Below, one piece after another: positions 35,801 to 45,035 of a stretch of DNA of 64,000 nucleotides (positions are counted from its first letter, which is position 1; every line of letters starts with the position of its first letter). Made by a program: the position numbers and the translations under genes. Source of the stretch: Paludibacteraceae bacterium. Lineage in GTDB: Bacteria; Bacteroidota; Bacteroidia; Bacteroidales; Paludibacteraceae. The stretch spans positions 1 to 64,000 of the forward strand of contig JAKSKV010000015.1 of assembly GCA_024401555.1 (NCBI GenBank), read 5' to 3'. The notes under the pieces are model-generated. The model searched no databases. It saw nothing but the letters and a program-made list of their open reading frames with translations, and was not told the origin of the DNA.

Positions 35801-38074
35801 ATGAGTGACGAGAAAAAACAATCAGAGGCGTTGAAGTATCACGCTGAGGGAAGACCAGGAAAGATCCAGGTTATTCCAACCAAGCCAACCGCTACACAAA
35901 GAGATTTGTCTTTGGCTTATTCACCAGGTGTCGCAGAACCATGTTTGGAGATCCAAAAGGATCCTCAAGCAGCATACAAGTATACCGCAAAGGGTAACTT
36001 GGTTGCCGTAATCTCTAACGGTACAGCCGTTTTGGGTCTTGGCGATATAGGTGCTGAGGCTGGTAAGCCAGTTATGGAAGGTAAGGGACTTTTGTTCAAG
36101 ATCTTCGCTGATATCGACGTATTCGATATCGAGGTGAACGAGAAGAACATCGACAAGTTCTGCGAGACCGTAAAGGCTATCGCTCCTACTTTCGGTGGTA
36201 TCAACTTGGAGGATATCAAGGCTCCTGAATGTTTTGAGATAGAGGATCGTTTGAAGGCAGAATTGGATATTCCTTTGATGCACGACGACCAACACGGTAC
36301 TGCTATCATCTCTTCCGCAGCTTTGATCAATGCTTTGGATTTGGTAGGCAAGAAAATCGAGGATGTAAAGATTGTTGTGAACGGAGCAGGTGCTGCCGCC
36401 AACTCTTGTACTAAATTATACATGGCACTCGGTGCTCGTTTGGAGAACATCGTCATGTGCGACTCTAAGGGTGTTATCAACACCAAGAGAACTGACTTGA
36501 ACGACCGCAAAAAGCCTTTCGCCACTTCCCGCGACATCACTACCTTGGAAGAGGCAGTGAAGGGTGCTGACGTATTCTTGGGTCTTTCCAAGGGTAACGT
36601 GTTGAGCCAAGACATGGTTCGTTCAATGGCTAAGGATCCAATCGTATTCGCATTGGCTAACCCTGTTCCTGAAATCTCTTACGACGACGCTATGGCATCT
36701 CGTCCAGACATCATCTGTGGTACAGGACGTTCAGACTATCCGAACCAAATCAATAACGTGCTTGGATTCCCTTACATCTTCCGTGGTGCATTGGATACAC
36801 ACGCAAAGGCTATCAACGAGGAGATGAAGTTGGCTGCTGTTCGCGCATTGGCTGATTTGGCTAAGTTGCCAGTTCCAGAGGCGGTAGCAATCGCTTACAA
36901 CAAGAAGAACTTGAAGTTCGGTAAAGATTATATCATCCCTGCAGCGTTCGATCCACGTTTGTTGGAGACTGTCGCTCCTGCTGTCGCTAAGGCTGCTATG
37001 GAGTCTGGCGTGGCTCGCAAGAACATCGAGAACTGGGATGAGTACAAGGCTGAGCTTCGTGCTCGCATGGGCTTGGACAACACACTTATCGGCAACATGA
37101 CTGAGGCCGCTAAGAAGAACCCTAAGAAGGTGGTTTACACCGAGGCTAACAACGCCAACACCTTGAGCGCCGCTTCAACCGCTAAGAAGGAGGGCATCTG
37201 TATTCCTATCCTTTTGGGTAACGAGGAGCGTATCGCTAAGATCGCTAACGAGAACGGTATCGACATCGAGGGTATCGAGATCATCAACCTTCGCCACGAC
37301 CGTGAGGAGGCTCGCCGCAACAAGTACGCTAAATACATCTCCGAGAAGTTGGCTCGTAAGGGTTACACCTACGCTGAGGCTAACGAGAAGATGTACGACC
37401 GCAACTACTTCGGCGCAATGATGGTTGAGATGGGTGATGCAGATGCGATGATCACAGGATCTTACACCAAGTACATGGAGGCTATCAAGCCAGCTATCGA
37501 CATCATCGGTTTGCGCGAGGGTGTTAAGAGCATCGCCGCTTTGAACATCTTGAACACTCCTAAGGGAGCTTACTTCATGGCAGACACTTTGATGAACGAT
37601 TCTCCAAGCGCAGAGGATTTGGCAGAGATCGCTGCATTGACTAACCGATCAGTGAAGTTGTTCAACGAGCACCCAGTAATGGCTATGTTGTCTTACTCTA
37701 ACTTCGGCGCAGACACAACTGGTAACCCATGCATCGTTCATGAGGCAGTTGAGTTGTTGCACAAGAACCACCCTGAGATGGATGTGGATGGTGAGATGCA
37801 AGTTAACTTCGCATTGGACAAGAAGCTTCGTCACGAGAAGTTCCCATTCAGCAAGATCGATGGCAAGGATGTCAACACATTGGTATTCCCTTGCTTAAAC
37901 TCCGCAAACATCGCATACCGCATGTTGATGAATATGGGTATCGCCGAGAGCGTAGGTCCAGTTCAAATGGGTCTTAACAAGCCAGTTCACGTGCTTGATG
38001 TTGAGGCTTCTGTTCGCGACATCGTCAACATGACCACTATCGCGGTTATCGATGCGCAAATCAACGCTAAGTAA
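35801..38074 (+). CDS. maeB: MaeB, NADP-dependent malic enzyme with C-terminal phosphotransacetylase domain
   Basis: The enzyme converts malate to pyruvate and CO2 with NADP reduction. The 757 residues are the full MaeB architecture: malic enzyme N-terminal domain (about 15-150, Y-S-P-G-V-A-E-P-C and H-D-D-Q-H-G-T), NAD-binding domain (about 165-400, V-V-N-G-A-G-A-A-A), then a phosphotransacetylase-like domain (about 430-755) that is regulatory rather than catalytic in characterised enzymes. Codons are strongly biased (GCT, AAG, GAG, GGT), indicating a highly expressed gene. It is monocistronic between its promoter and terminator. Confidence 0.95.
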   Translation: MSDEKKQSEALKYHAEGRPGKIQVIPTKPTATQRDLSLAYSPGVAEPCLEIQKDPQAAYKYTAKGNLVAVISNGTAVLGLGDIGAEAGKPVMEGKGLLFKIFADIDVFDIEVNEKNIDKFCETVKAIAPTFGGINLEDIKAPECFEIEDRLKAELDIPLMHDDQHGTAIISSAALINALDLVGKKIEDVKIVVNGAGAAANSCTKLYMALGARLENIVMCDSKGVINTKRTDLNDRKKPFATSRDITTLEEAVKGADVFLGLSKGNVLSQDMVRSMAKDPIVFALANPVPEISYDDAMASRPDIICGTGRSDYPNQINNVLGFPYIFRGALDTHAKAINEEMKLAAVRALADLAKLPVPEAVAIAYNKKNLKFGKDYIIPAAFDPRLLETVAPAVAKAAMESGVARKNIENWDEYKAELRARMGLDNTLIGNMTEAAKKNPKKVVYTEANNANTLSAASTAKKEGICIPILLGNEERIAKIANENGIDIEGIEIINLRHDREEARRNKYAKYISEKLARKGYTYAEANEKMYDRNYFGAMMVEMGDADAMITGSYTKYMEAIKPAIDIIGLREGVKSIAALNILNTPKGAYFMADTLMNDSPSAEDLAEIAALTNRSVKLFNEHPVMAMLSYSNFGADTTGNPCIVHEAVELLHKNHPEMDVDGEMQVNFALDKKLRHEKFPFSKIDGKDVNTLVFPCLNSANIAYRMLMNMGIAESVGPVQMGLNKPVHVLDVEASVRDIVNMTTIAVIDAQINAK

Positions 38075-38092
38075 TCAATCATTACTTTATAT

Positions 38093-38131
38093 GAAGAAGG
38101 ATGTTCAGAGCTGGACATCCTTCTTTTTTTT
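38093..38131 (+). terminator. Intrinsic terminator of maeB
   Basis: GAAGAAGGATGT (38093-38104) pairs with 38115 onwards (ACATCCTTCTTT) and is followed by a T run. Confidence 0.9.
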
Positions 38132-38170
38132 GTATCTTCGCATCGTTAAAATAAATAGCACGCAAACACC

Positions 38171-39115
38171 ATGCAATACCACTTCGCACCACTCCAAGGT
38201 TTTACCGACGCAGTATTCCGAGAGACACACGCCAAACATTTCAAAGGCATCGACGCCTACTACACCCCCTTTTGTCGCGTGGAGAAAGGCGAAATGCGCT
38301 GGCACGACCAGAAGGAGATCTCCCCAGAGCGCAACCCAAACCTTTTCGAGCAAGGCTTATTGGCACCTCAAATTATTGGGAACAGTGCGGAAGAGGTAAC
38401 CATCCTGATCAAAAAGATCATTGAGATGGGCTACCAGCGAATCGACCTCAATTTCGGATGTCCATTCCCGATGATTGCCAAGAAAGAGAAGGGGGCGGGC
38501 ATCCTCTCCCATCCAGAAAAGGTGAAAGAGGTGTTGGAAGCGACACAAGCCTTCCCCGACACGACATTCTCCGTCAAAATGCGTTTGGGTATGCATGAGC
38601 CATCGGAAGCGGAGCTACTGCTCCCAATTCTGAATGAGGCGAGACTATCGCACATCACCATGCACGCCAGACTGGGCAAAGACCAATACAAGGGGGAGAT
38701 GGACCTCGACGCCTTCTCTCTTTTCATCAAAGGATCCGCCCACCCGGTCATTTACAATGGGGACATCACACGAATCGAGGAGATCAACGCCACAATGGAA
38801 CGATTTCCCTCCATCAGCGCCATAATGGTCGGAAGAGGGTTACTTCAAAACCCATGTTTAGTGGAAGAGGCACTTAGTGGCACTGCATATACTACGACGA
38901 AGCGGATCTCGAAAATCAAAGATTTCTTGGACGATCTTGAGAATGGATACGCCGAAAAGTTAAACGGTGGGGAGGGACAATTGGTTCAAAAACTCACCTC
39001 CTATTGGGAATACCTCCTTCCCGAACTGGATCACAAGAGCCGAAAGAAAATCCTAAAGAGCAAAAAGTTGGCCGACTACAAAGGAGCGTTTATGGAAGGG
39101 ATGCGAAGCCTGTAA
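38171..39115 (+). CDS. dus: tRNA-dihydrouridine synthase (DusB/DusA-like)
   Basis: A flavoenzyme that reduces uridines in tRNA D-loops with NADPH. The 314 residues form the TIM barrel with catalytic Cys in N-F-G-C-P near residue 97, M-R-L-G-M near 138, H-A-R near 160, and G-D-I near 195 followed by M-V-G-R-G, plus a C-terminal helical tRNA-binding domain. A -7-like TATCTTCG is at 38133-38140. Which uridine it modifies cannot be stated. It runs into a convergent gene with eight bases between stops and no obvious terminator. Confidence 0.92.
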   Translation: MQYHFAPLQGFTDAVFRETHAKHFKGIDAYYTPFCRVEKGEMRWHDQKEISPERNPNLFEQGLLAPQIIGNSAEEVTILIKKIIEMGYQRIDLNFGCPFPMIAKKEKGAGILSHPEKVKEVLEATQAFPDTTFSVKMRLGMHEPSEAELLLPILNEARLSHITMHARLGKDQYKGEMDLDAFSLFIKGSAHPVIYNGDITRIEEINATMERFPSISAIMVGRGLLQNPCLVEEALSGTAYTTTKRISKIKDFLDDLENGYAEKLNGGEGQLVQKLTSYWEYLLPELDHKSRKKILKSKKLADYKGAFMEGMRSL

Positions 39116-39123
39116 GTTTCCAT

Positions 39124-40608
39124 CTATTTCCAATACTCATACTTGCACACGAGATTCCTATCGAACAAGCCCACAGAATCGAAATGTTCCCGAAACAGAG
39201 GAGCGGCTGAATTCATCTCCCACGATGGAGCCGAAACGCCCACCCATCTCTTCAACATATTTCCCCGTTCATCATAGAGGAAGTTGCACTGGAAAACGAC
39301 TTTACCGGACGCGTCACAGATCCAACTCTTCGTCAACTGCTTTTTCTTGTTATACGTCATAAACAAATCCACCTCATCCAATCCGAAATAGGCAGTACAA
39401 CGTTTACAGGAACCTTTCTTATAGACAAATTTCATCATTTGCAAAGGTTCTGGTTCATCCACGTAAATCTTTTCTCTTCGGTATGTAGTCATGACGGAGT
39501 CACTCTGGACGATATTGTTCTTTTGGGCATATCTCTTATCATAATAAAGAGAAGAAGGGAGCACCGTCTTATCCGGCAGCATCACATACCCCACATTGTC
39601 ATAAACAGCGAACAAATCACCCTTTCCCTCTCTATGGTCATATTTAGTCTTCCTGCCATAACGATCATACGAGGTCGACTTTAAATCCCACTCGTTGACG
39701 CTACACTCCTCATCTAATTGAACCAAGTGCAGTTTCAGGTCAATACTATCTTTAATCTTCCCATCATGATGATACGAGAAAGTTCTTTCTCCCAACCAAA
39801 CATTATTTTGATCGTACGTACGCACCATGTTCAGACGACCGTTCAAATCATAAAAGTACATCGTACGAGCCACACGAGCGGTCATCTTTCCCAAATCTTC
39901 CTCCCTCGTCAGTTTACCTTTCGAATCATACTTGTACCTATAATCATGCACAATAACACCGTTCTCCTCCTCTCTTTTCTTCTTCAGTCTGTCACTCTCC
40001 TTATCATAGATCCAAATGGTCTTACTATTCGTTTGACCCACAATGTCCCGTTTCACATAGGCCACCATACGATTTTTCGCATCATACCGATAGATTTCCG
40101 AACGCTTCAGAGACTGATCACCCGTTTCAGAATAGAGGTTTCGGGAGGTCAGTTCTCCCAAGGAATCATACTCGAACTTTTCCGTCTCCAGCCACTCCCC
40201 CCAATAGGAAATTCTCTTTTTCACCAAACGGTTATAGGAATCATAAAAGAGAATCGTATCCCTCATCCGCTCTTTAATAGAATCAAGGTAAACGGAGGTA
40301 CGCACATGATTGCCCCGACGATCATATCCGTACCTATAGGTGAGGGCGCTCGTCACGTCACGGTACTCGATTCTCCTTCCCAAAGAATCATATTTGAAAC
40401 TTCGCAACAAAGCACTCGGAGATCCACCGCCCGAAACAAAGTCACTTTCATACATCTCAACGCTTTTAGTCTTTGCGTTGAAACCATCCAATTCAGCGGT
40501 GGAGACGCCTATGGTAGGCCTATCCACTCCTTTCGCATAAAGTCCGAAAGATTGTGACAAGAAGAGAACTCCTCCTATCAACACACACATAAAACTTCCA
40601 TTCTTCAT
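39124..40608 (-). CDS. Secreted YD-repeat (RHS-like) protein
   Basis: The 494-residue protein has a signal peptide (about 1-24, L-Y-A-K) and about twelve YD motifs of the RHS type (Y-D-S-L-G-R-R, Y-D-R-R-G-N-H, Y-D-S-Y-N-R-L, Y-D-S-L-G-E-L, Y-D-L-N-G-R-L, Y-D-E-R-G-N-M and others) at intervals of 25-45 residues. No polymorphic-toxin C-terminal domain or protease site is seen; the chain ends soon after the last repeat. It is short compared with RHS toxins and may be a surface or periplasmic shell-like protein. The ATG at 40608 precedes the signal peptide. Confidence 0.75.
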   Translation of the reverse strand: MKNGSFMCVLIGGVLFLSQSFGLYAKGVDRPTIGVSTAELDGFNAKTKSVEMYESDFVSGGGSPSALLRSFKYDSLGRRIEYRDVTSALTYRYGYDRRGNHVRTSVYLDSIKERMRDTILFYDSYNRLVKKRISYWGEWLETEKFEYDSLGELTSRNLYSETGDQSLKRSEIYRYDAKNRMVAYVKRDIVGQTNSKTIWIYDKESDRLKKKREEENGVIVHDYRYKYDSKGKLTREEDLGKMTARVARTMYFYDLNGRLNMVRTYDQNNVWLGERTFSYHHDGKIKDSIDLKLHLVQLDEECSVNEWDLKSTSYDRYGRKTKYDHREGKGDLFAVYDNVGYVMLPDKTVLPSSLYYDKRYAQKNNIVQSDSVMTTYRREKIYVDEPEPLQMMKFVYKKGSCKRCTAYFGLDEVDLFMTYNKKKQLTKSWICDASGKVVFQCNFLYDERGNMLKRWVGVSAPSWEMNSAAPLFREHFDSVGLFDRNLVCKYEYWK

Positions 40609-40631
40609 ATCAATTCCGTTTAAAAACAACC

Positions 40632-40991
40632 TCAATTCTTCACGCCATCCACATGGAAATGAAACCGCCAAGCGGCAAAAAACTTACGCCGTTTCAAGTA
40701 CTCGGCATCATATTCATGCACATAGGCCTCCCGCTCGAAGGAGATACTGCGGTAAGGATCGATTTCCTTATCGAAAAGGGAGCGGATCAGCCAATAAATC
40801 CACTCCAGAAAGTAGGCGACGTAGAAAAAGAGAAAGAGCATCTCGACCATCTGCGCCGTATGGATCCGCTCGTGACGAAACACCCGTTCCGTCAGACGAG
40901 GAAGGTACCGTTTGCGGACAAACAACACACCAAACAAGTTCACGCCCGTGAAACCTTTAGGCGGCAATAATTTATTAACGACCACCTTCAT
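40632..40991 (-). CDS. Small membrane protein with an HExxH metallopeptidase-like motif
   Basis: The 119-residue protein contains H-E-R-I-H at 40-44, a hydrophobic helix (about 49-70) and a second conserved block S-F-E-R-E-A-Y near 81-87, which would supply a Glu ligand as in gluzincin peptidases. Related short proteins occur across Bacteroidales, without known function. The ATG at 40991 is preferred because the upstream frame overlaps the neighbouring gene. It begins 13 bases after the DUF4294 gene stop. Confidence 0.7.
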   Translation of the reverse strand: MKVVVNKLLPPKGFTGVNLFGVLFVRKRYLPRLTERVFRHERIHTAQMVEMLFLFFYVAYFLEWIYWLIRSLFDKEIDPYRSISFEREAYVHEYDAEYLKRRKFFAAWRFHFHVDGVKN

Positions 40992-41004
40992 CTCCCAAAC
41001 ACAC

Positions 41005-41610
41005 CTATAATTGTCCTGCCTCCACCAAATTGATGACACGCTCCACAATCGCGTCGTCCTCCGTCTTTTCCGGATCGTACTCCGTCTTCAGGTTCGCTCC
41101 GAGCATCTTCGCGAATCCCTGCCAAAACACAGCCCTAAATCCACCACGGAACTGCTTGATCAACTGGTATGAGGTCCTATCACACTCTCTATCGACAAGT
41201 CGAATCATCATTTTGCCCTGAGAAAGTGTAAACTGTTTCAAAACTGGTTTATATGTGGCGACCAATTCATCCTCTTTCGCCTCCATATATTTTTTGCGTT
41301 CCTTTTCCGTCGGCAACTTCTCCATCTCCCGGTCTATATCCCTCAACAACTTGGCGACCATTTTCGCATAAGGGAGCGTCTTCTTCACATCCCGCACAGT
41401 CCTCCAATAGAACTTCTCCTGTTTCGCACTCTTGAAAGTCAAAGGAGGATAGACATAAAACTGAGGGAGCAGCCAATTCGGCACCGTATCTCCATTCTCA
41501 TCCACCACCGCAGGCACACGGATTCCTTCGACCTCCGTCTGCGCGCTGGCCTGAAAAAAGAGCGAGGCAAGCATCAACACTGTTAGATATTTTATTACCT
41601 TTGTCATCAT
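41005..41610 (-). CDS. DUF4294 periplasmic protein
   Basis: The 201 residues have a signal peptide (about 1-24, A-S-A-Q) and the DUF4294 core: L-P-Q-F-Y-V-Y-P-P-L-T-F, then the helical R-T-V-R-D-V-K-K-T-L-P-Y-A and the T-S-Y-Q-L-I-K-Q-F-R-G-G-F block. The family is common in Bacteroidota and has no assigned function. It starts an operon with the HExxH protein and perhaps the YD-repeat gene. Confidence 0.85.
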   Translation of the reverse strand: MMTKVIKYLTVLMLASLFFQASAQTEVEGIRVPAVVDENGDTVPNWLLPQFYVYPPLTFKSAKQEKFYWRTVRDVKKTLPYAKMVAKLLRDIDREMEKLPTEKERKKYMEAKEDELVATYKPVLKQFTLSQGKMMIRLVDRECDRTSYQLIKQFRGGFRAVFWQGFAKMLGANLKTEYDPEKTEDDAIVERVINLVEAGQL

Positions 41611-41680
41611 CTATTGCTGTTAGTTGCTGTTTGCAAATTTAGCATAATATATATGCAAAACAATTTGACGATAAAAAATA

Positions 41681-42481
41681 ATGAAAAAAATTCCTTTTTT
41701 GATTGCATTTTTTAGCATTTCCATCCACTCATCCGCTTCAGGAGCGCTGGAGAACTGCGTGAGCGCATCGACCGCAGGTTCGATTCGATACGATGTGGGA
41801 AGCACCGCCGTCTCGCTTGCCGACGATTCCCTTCCCTCTCTCTACTTTTCGGCCAGCAACCATTTCTTCGTCCAAGAGTTATCACACGTGAGGGCCGACG
41901 CTATCCTTCCCACCCGATTCTTCACCATAGGATGTGGAACGGAATACTTCGGCTACAACCTTTACAATCAATTACGGATCCGCACCTCCTTCACCAAGAT
42001 TTTCCAGCGGCACTGGTCTGGTGGCTTTGCGCTTCATCTTCGGAGACTCCGCTACGAAGGGCAATCCGACATGAATGCGCAACTATCCTGTGATCTGTTT
42101 GTCCGACTCCTATGCTCCAGCCAGTTGGAGTTCTACTGTAAAGGAGAAAATCTATTCCTCACCCACGCCTCAAAGTCCATTTCTGGCGAAGAGCGCAACG
42201 TCACAGTTGGTTCCTTCTTCAAGTTTTCCGACAATGCCAGCTGCGCCACAGAGGTGAATTGGCGACAAGGAGAGGGCTTCCTCGCCCGTTTCGGCATGGC
42301 GTACACACACGCCGGTTTCAGCCTTCGATGCGGCGTCTCCGGACCTCCCATCACGCCAGCCTTCGGTTGCGGATTCAAGCACCGATTTTTCCGTATCGAC
42401 ATCGCCGCAAAGTGGATCCGGGAGATGGGCTATATTTTAGATTGCGGCATCGGATTTCAATTCAAAACACCACATTCATGA
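41681..42481 (+). CDS. Outer-membrane beta-barrel-like protein coupled to the HhH protein
   Basis: I do not recognise a named family. The 266 residues have a signal peptide (about 1-20), an N-terminal sequence about bacterial barrels of PorV/PorQ character (G-S-I-R-Y-D-V-G and S-N-H-F), and regular aromatic-rich strands through to the end (I-L-D-C-G-I-G-F-Q-F). Its TGA stop overlaps the ATG of the next gene. The pair with an exported helix-hairpin-helix protein is found in Bacteroidales and suggests that the two work together in the outer membrane. Confidence 0.7.
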   Translation: MKKIPFLIAFFSISIHSSASGALENCVSASTAGSIRYDVGSTAVSLADDSLPSLYFSASNHFFVQELSHVRADAILPTRFFTIGCGTEYFGYNLYNQLRIRTSFTKIFQRHWSGGFALHLRRLRYEGQSDMNAQLSCDLFVRLLCSSQLEFYCKGENLFLTHASKSISGEERNVTVGSFFKFSDNASCATEVNWRQGEGFLARFGMAYTHAGFSLRCGVSGPPITPAFGCGFKHRFFRIDIAAKWIREMGYILDCGIGFQFKTPHS

Positions 42482-44457
42482 GAAAAACTATTCTATTTGC
42501 ATTATTAACACTTCCGTCTCTATCCTGTTTGGCACAAGACGAGCATTTTGACAGCCAATTTTTAGAGGAGATGGAATCCTTCCAAGAGGAGGACGGGGCG
42601 CAATTTGAGGTGGAGAATCTGATCGACATCCTCAACGAGCTAAAAAGCCATAAAATCGACCTCAACACCGCCACGGAGGAGGATTTCGAGCAACTACCCT
42701 TCCTCCATGAGGGAGAATCCAGAAGCTTGGTGCGTCATCGACAGATGTATGGCAACTACCAGACCATCTTCGAACTGAAAAACATACCAGAATTAGGGAT
42801 GGAAAAAATCCAACAGTTGCTCCCCTTCGTCACCATACGAGAAGAGGAGAGAGCGATCACCTTCAAAGAGATGTTGAATCATCGACAATCGCAGATTTTT
42901 CTTAGCGCAGATCGATTTCTGCAAGAGAAGAAGGGATACGAGCCCGACAGCGGCGGTACCTCCAAATATGCGGGTCCCCCCATCCATTACTACGCCAAAT
43001 ATCTGTTCAACGCCGACAACATCAAGGCCTCCCTCGTCGGAGAAAAGGATGCGGGAGAGGCGGTTTGGAGCCAACATGGCAGAGGATTCGATTTTATCAG
43101 CGGATCCATCTCCTTCGAAGGAATACGGTGGATGCGCCAGATCTGCATAGGCGATTACAAAGCGAACTTCGGACAAGGATTGGTAGTGGGGAGCGGTTCA
43201 ATCTTAGGAAAGACCGCCAGCGTGACCAACACCTACAAAGGGACGCAAGGTCTGAAACGCTACGCCTCGACGGGAGAGTCCGATTTCTTTCGAGGAGGTG
43301 GCTTTACCTTGGGTTGGAAAGCGATTCAACTCACCCTTTTCGCCTCCCTCAAAAAATGTGACGCCACCCTTAACGGGGAGAAAATATCCTCCTTCAAGAG
43401 CGACGGCATGCACCGTACAACATTGGAGATCAGCAAAAAGAGGAATGTGACGGAGGAGGTGGTTGGTGGCAATCTACGCTTCAAGCGGGGCAATCTCACC
43501 CTTGGCCACACCATTCTGCAATACCGCTATTCCAAGGAGTTGCATCCGACGGAGAAACGCTATACCCACTTCCGTTTGACCGATACGAACCACCACCTCA
43601 ACATCGGGATCGACTACAAGGCAAGGTGGCGGCACGTCTCTCTTTTCGGCGAGAGCGCCATTGACGCGGGTGGGCATTTCGCCACCATGAACGGAGCTGC
43701 CATCTTTCCGCTTTCCCGATTAGAGATCACCATCGTCCAACGACACTACTCTCCTGCTTACCAAGCGCTGTACGGGAAAGGGTTCAGCGAAAACAGCCGA
43801 TTGGAGAACGAGCAGGGGTATTATATCAGCACCCGCTTCTCCCCGTTTAAACGAGTCACAATCTCCGCCTATGCGGACAGCTTTAGGTTTCCCTGGGCAC
43901 TGTCCTCCACCAACATTGCCTCCCACGGCTATGAATATTGCCTTTTAGCCAACATCAAAATCTCCAAACGATGCGACGAAACGCTCAAATACAAAGAGAA
44001 GGAGAAGGGCAATCTAAAAAGGACATTGCGAAATACCTTGAACACGCAAATAGGGAATTGGAGAGTGCAAACCATAGCGGAGATTAACCGTTCGGAGGAT
44101 TTCACCCATGCCGCCACCTATGGGTGGATCCTCTCCCAATCGGCCACAGGAAACATAAAACCATGGCACCTCTCCTTGGCGTTTCGTTATGCCTATTTCC
44201 ATGCGACTGACTACAACAACAGAATCTACATTTACGAGAAAGATCTCCCCTACACGCTCTCCTTCCCTATGCACTATGGTAAAGGGCACAGAGTGGCCGC
44301 CTCCCTGATGTGGAAACAGAAGGAGTTCCTGCAACTGCACTTCAAGGCTGGATGGTTCATCTATACGGATGGTCGGGAGAGCATCGGGACAGGCAATGAG
44401 ATGATGCAAGGGAATGTATCCACACAGGTAAAGGCGATGTTGAAGGTGACGATATAA
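42478..44457 (+). CDS. Exported helix-hairpin-helix (ComEA-like) protein with barrel-like C-terminal region
   Basis: The 659-residue protein has a signal peptide (about 1-20, C-L-A-Q), a ComEA/PulK-type helix-hairpin-helix region (about 58-120: D-L-N-T-A-T-E-E-D-F-E-Q-L-P-F-L and Y-Q-T-I-F-E-L-K-N-I-P-E-L-G), and about 500 residues of strand-rich, aromatic sequence with the look of an outer-membrane barrel. HhH motifs usually bind DNA; here the domain would be periplasmic. The ATG at 42478 (ATGA overlap) is the start, since only this gives a signal peptide. Function is not known; DNA handling at the outer membrane is a hypothesis. Confidence 0.75.
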   Translation: MRKTILFALLTLPSLSCLAQDEHFDSQFLEEMESFQEEDGAQFEVENLIDILNELKSHKIDLNTATEEDFEQLPFLHEGESRSLVRHRQMYGNYQTIFELKNIPELGMEKIQQLLPFVTIREEERAITFKEMLNHRQSQIFLSADRFLQEKKGYEPDSGGTSKYAGPPIHYYAKYLFNADNIKASLVGEKDAGEAVWSQHGRGFDFISGSISFEGIRWMRQICIGDYKANFGQGLVVGSGSILGKTASVTNTYKGTQGLKRYASTGESDFFRGGGFTLGWKAIQLTLFASLKKCDATLNGEKISSFKSDGMHRTTLEISKKRNVTEEVVGGNLRFKRGNLTLGHTILQYRYSKELHPTEKRYTHFRLTDTNHHLNIGIDYKARWRHVSLFGESAIDAGGHFATMNGAAIFPLSRLEITIVQRHYSPAYQALYGKGFSENSRLENEQGYYISTRFSPFKRVTISAYADSFRFPWALSSTNIASHGYEYCLLANIKISKRCDETLKYKEKEKGNLKRTLRNTLNTQIGNWRVQTIAEINRSEDFTHAATYGWILSQSATGNIKPWHLSLAFRYAYFHATDYNNRIYIYEKDLPYTLSFPMHYGKGHRVAASLMWKQKEFLQLHFKAGWFIYTDGRESIGTGNEMMQGNVSTQVKAMLKVTI

Positions 44458-44493
44458 AAAACGGACACACCTCCCATCACGGGCAGTGTGTCC
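44455..44493 (-). terminator. Intrinsic terminator for the DMP19-like gene
   Basis: GGACACAC (44463-44470) pairs with GTGTGTCC (44486-44493); on the minus strand it is followed by T residues (44460-44455). The plus strand lacks a T tract after the hairpin, so direction is minus. Confidence 0.8.
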
Positions 44494-44531
44494 CCTCACT
44501 TTGTTTCAAAATTAGTATATATATGATTTGA

Positions 44532-45035
44532 TTAGCCTTTTACTACCTCCGCGAAGAGCTCTATATTCTCATCAACGAATTGTGCGATGACATCAGTCGT
44601 CTCCTCCTCTATCAGGAAGAACTTCTCCTCTAGTTCATCGAAGATCTCAAAATCGACATACATCGCCAAGAATTCCTCGTCGGTACATTCACGCTCCAAA
44701 GCGGCTTGGTTCTCTTGATAAATATCCTTCGCCTCATAGACCAACTTCGCCAACTGTTTCGCACCGAAAAGCTTGATGGCCTTCGCAAAAGGATTTTTGA
44801 AGAAGTAACCACCATAACCATTTTGGATCAACTGAACAAAACCGCCATCATTCATTTCATCACGAAAAATTGAATAGGCAAGCAACGTGTTCTGATGTCC
44901 ATTCAACTTGGCCATTCCCTCAGCGGTAAGTTCACCACCCATCTCCTTCCAATAACGGTCAATGAAGAGAGCAAGGAAGGAATCCACACCGTCCTCTGCG
45001 GCAGCGCGCAAATCTTTATCGGATATCTGTATCAT
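44532..45035 (-). CDS. DMP19/DUF4375-family protein
   Basis: The 167 residues carry the family core F-R-D-E-M-N-D-G-G-F-V-Q-L-I-Q-N-G-Y-G near 55-73 and a strongly acidic C-terminal third (E-E-E-T-T-D, D-E-N-I-E-L-F-A-E). In Neisseria, DMP19 is a DNA-mimic protein that occupies a transcription factor; other members are uncharacterised. Here its start lies inside the end of the HU/SPOR gene (20-base overlap), so it is translationally coupled to it. A DNA-mimic role is inferred from family and charge only. Confidence 0.8.
   Translation of the reverse strand: MIQISDKDLRAAAEDGVDSFLALFIDRYWKEMGGELTAEGMAKLNGHQNTLLAYSIFRDEMNDGGFVQLIQNGYGGYFFKNPFAKAIKLFGAKQLAKLVYEAKDIYQENQAALERECTDEEFLAMYVDFEIFDELEEKFFLIEEETTDVIAQFVDENIELFAEVVKG

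Noticed and set aside
37986..37997. TTCACGTG-centred sequence as a parS site
   Set aside because: It matches only the CACGTG core, lacks the flanking symmetry of parS and lies in maeB coding sequence.
42259..42477. Upstream extension of the helix-hairpin-helix protein
   Set aside because: It lies within the preceding gene in another frame and would bury the signal peptide.
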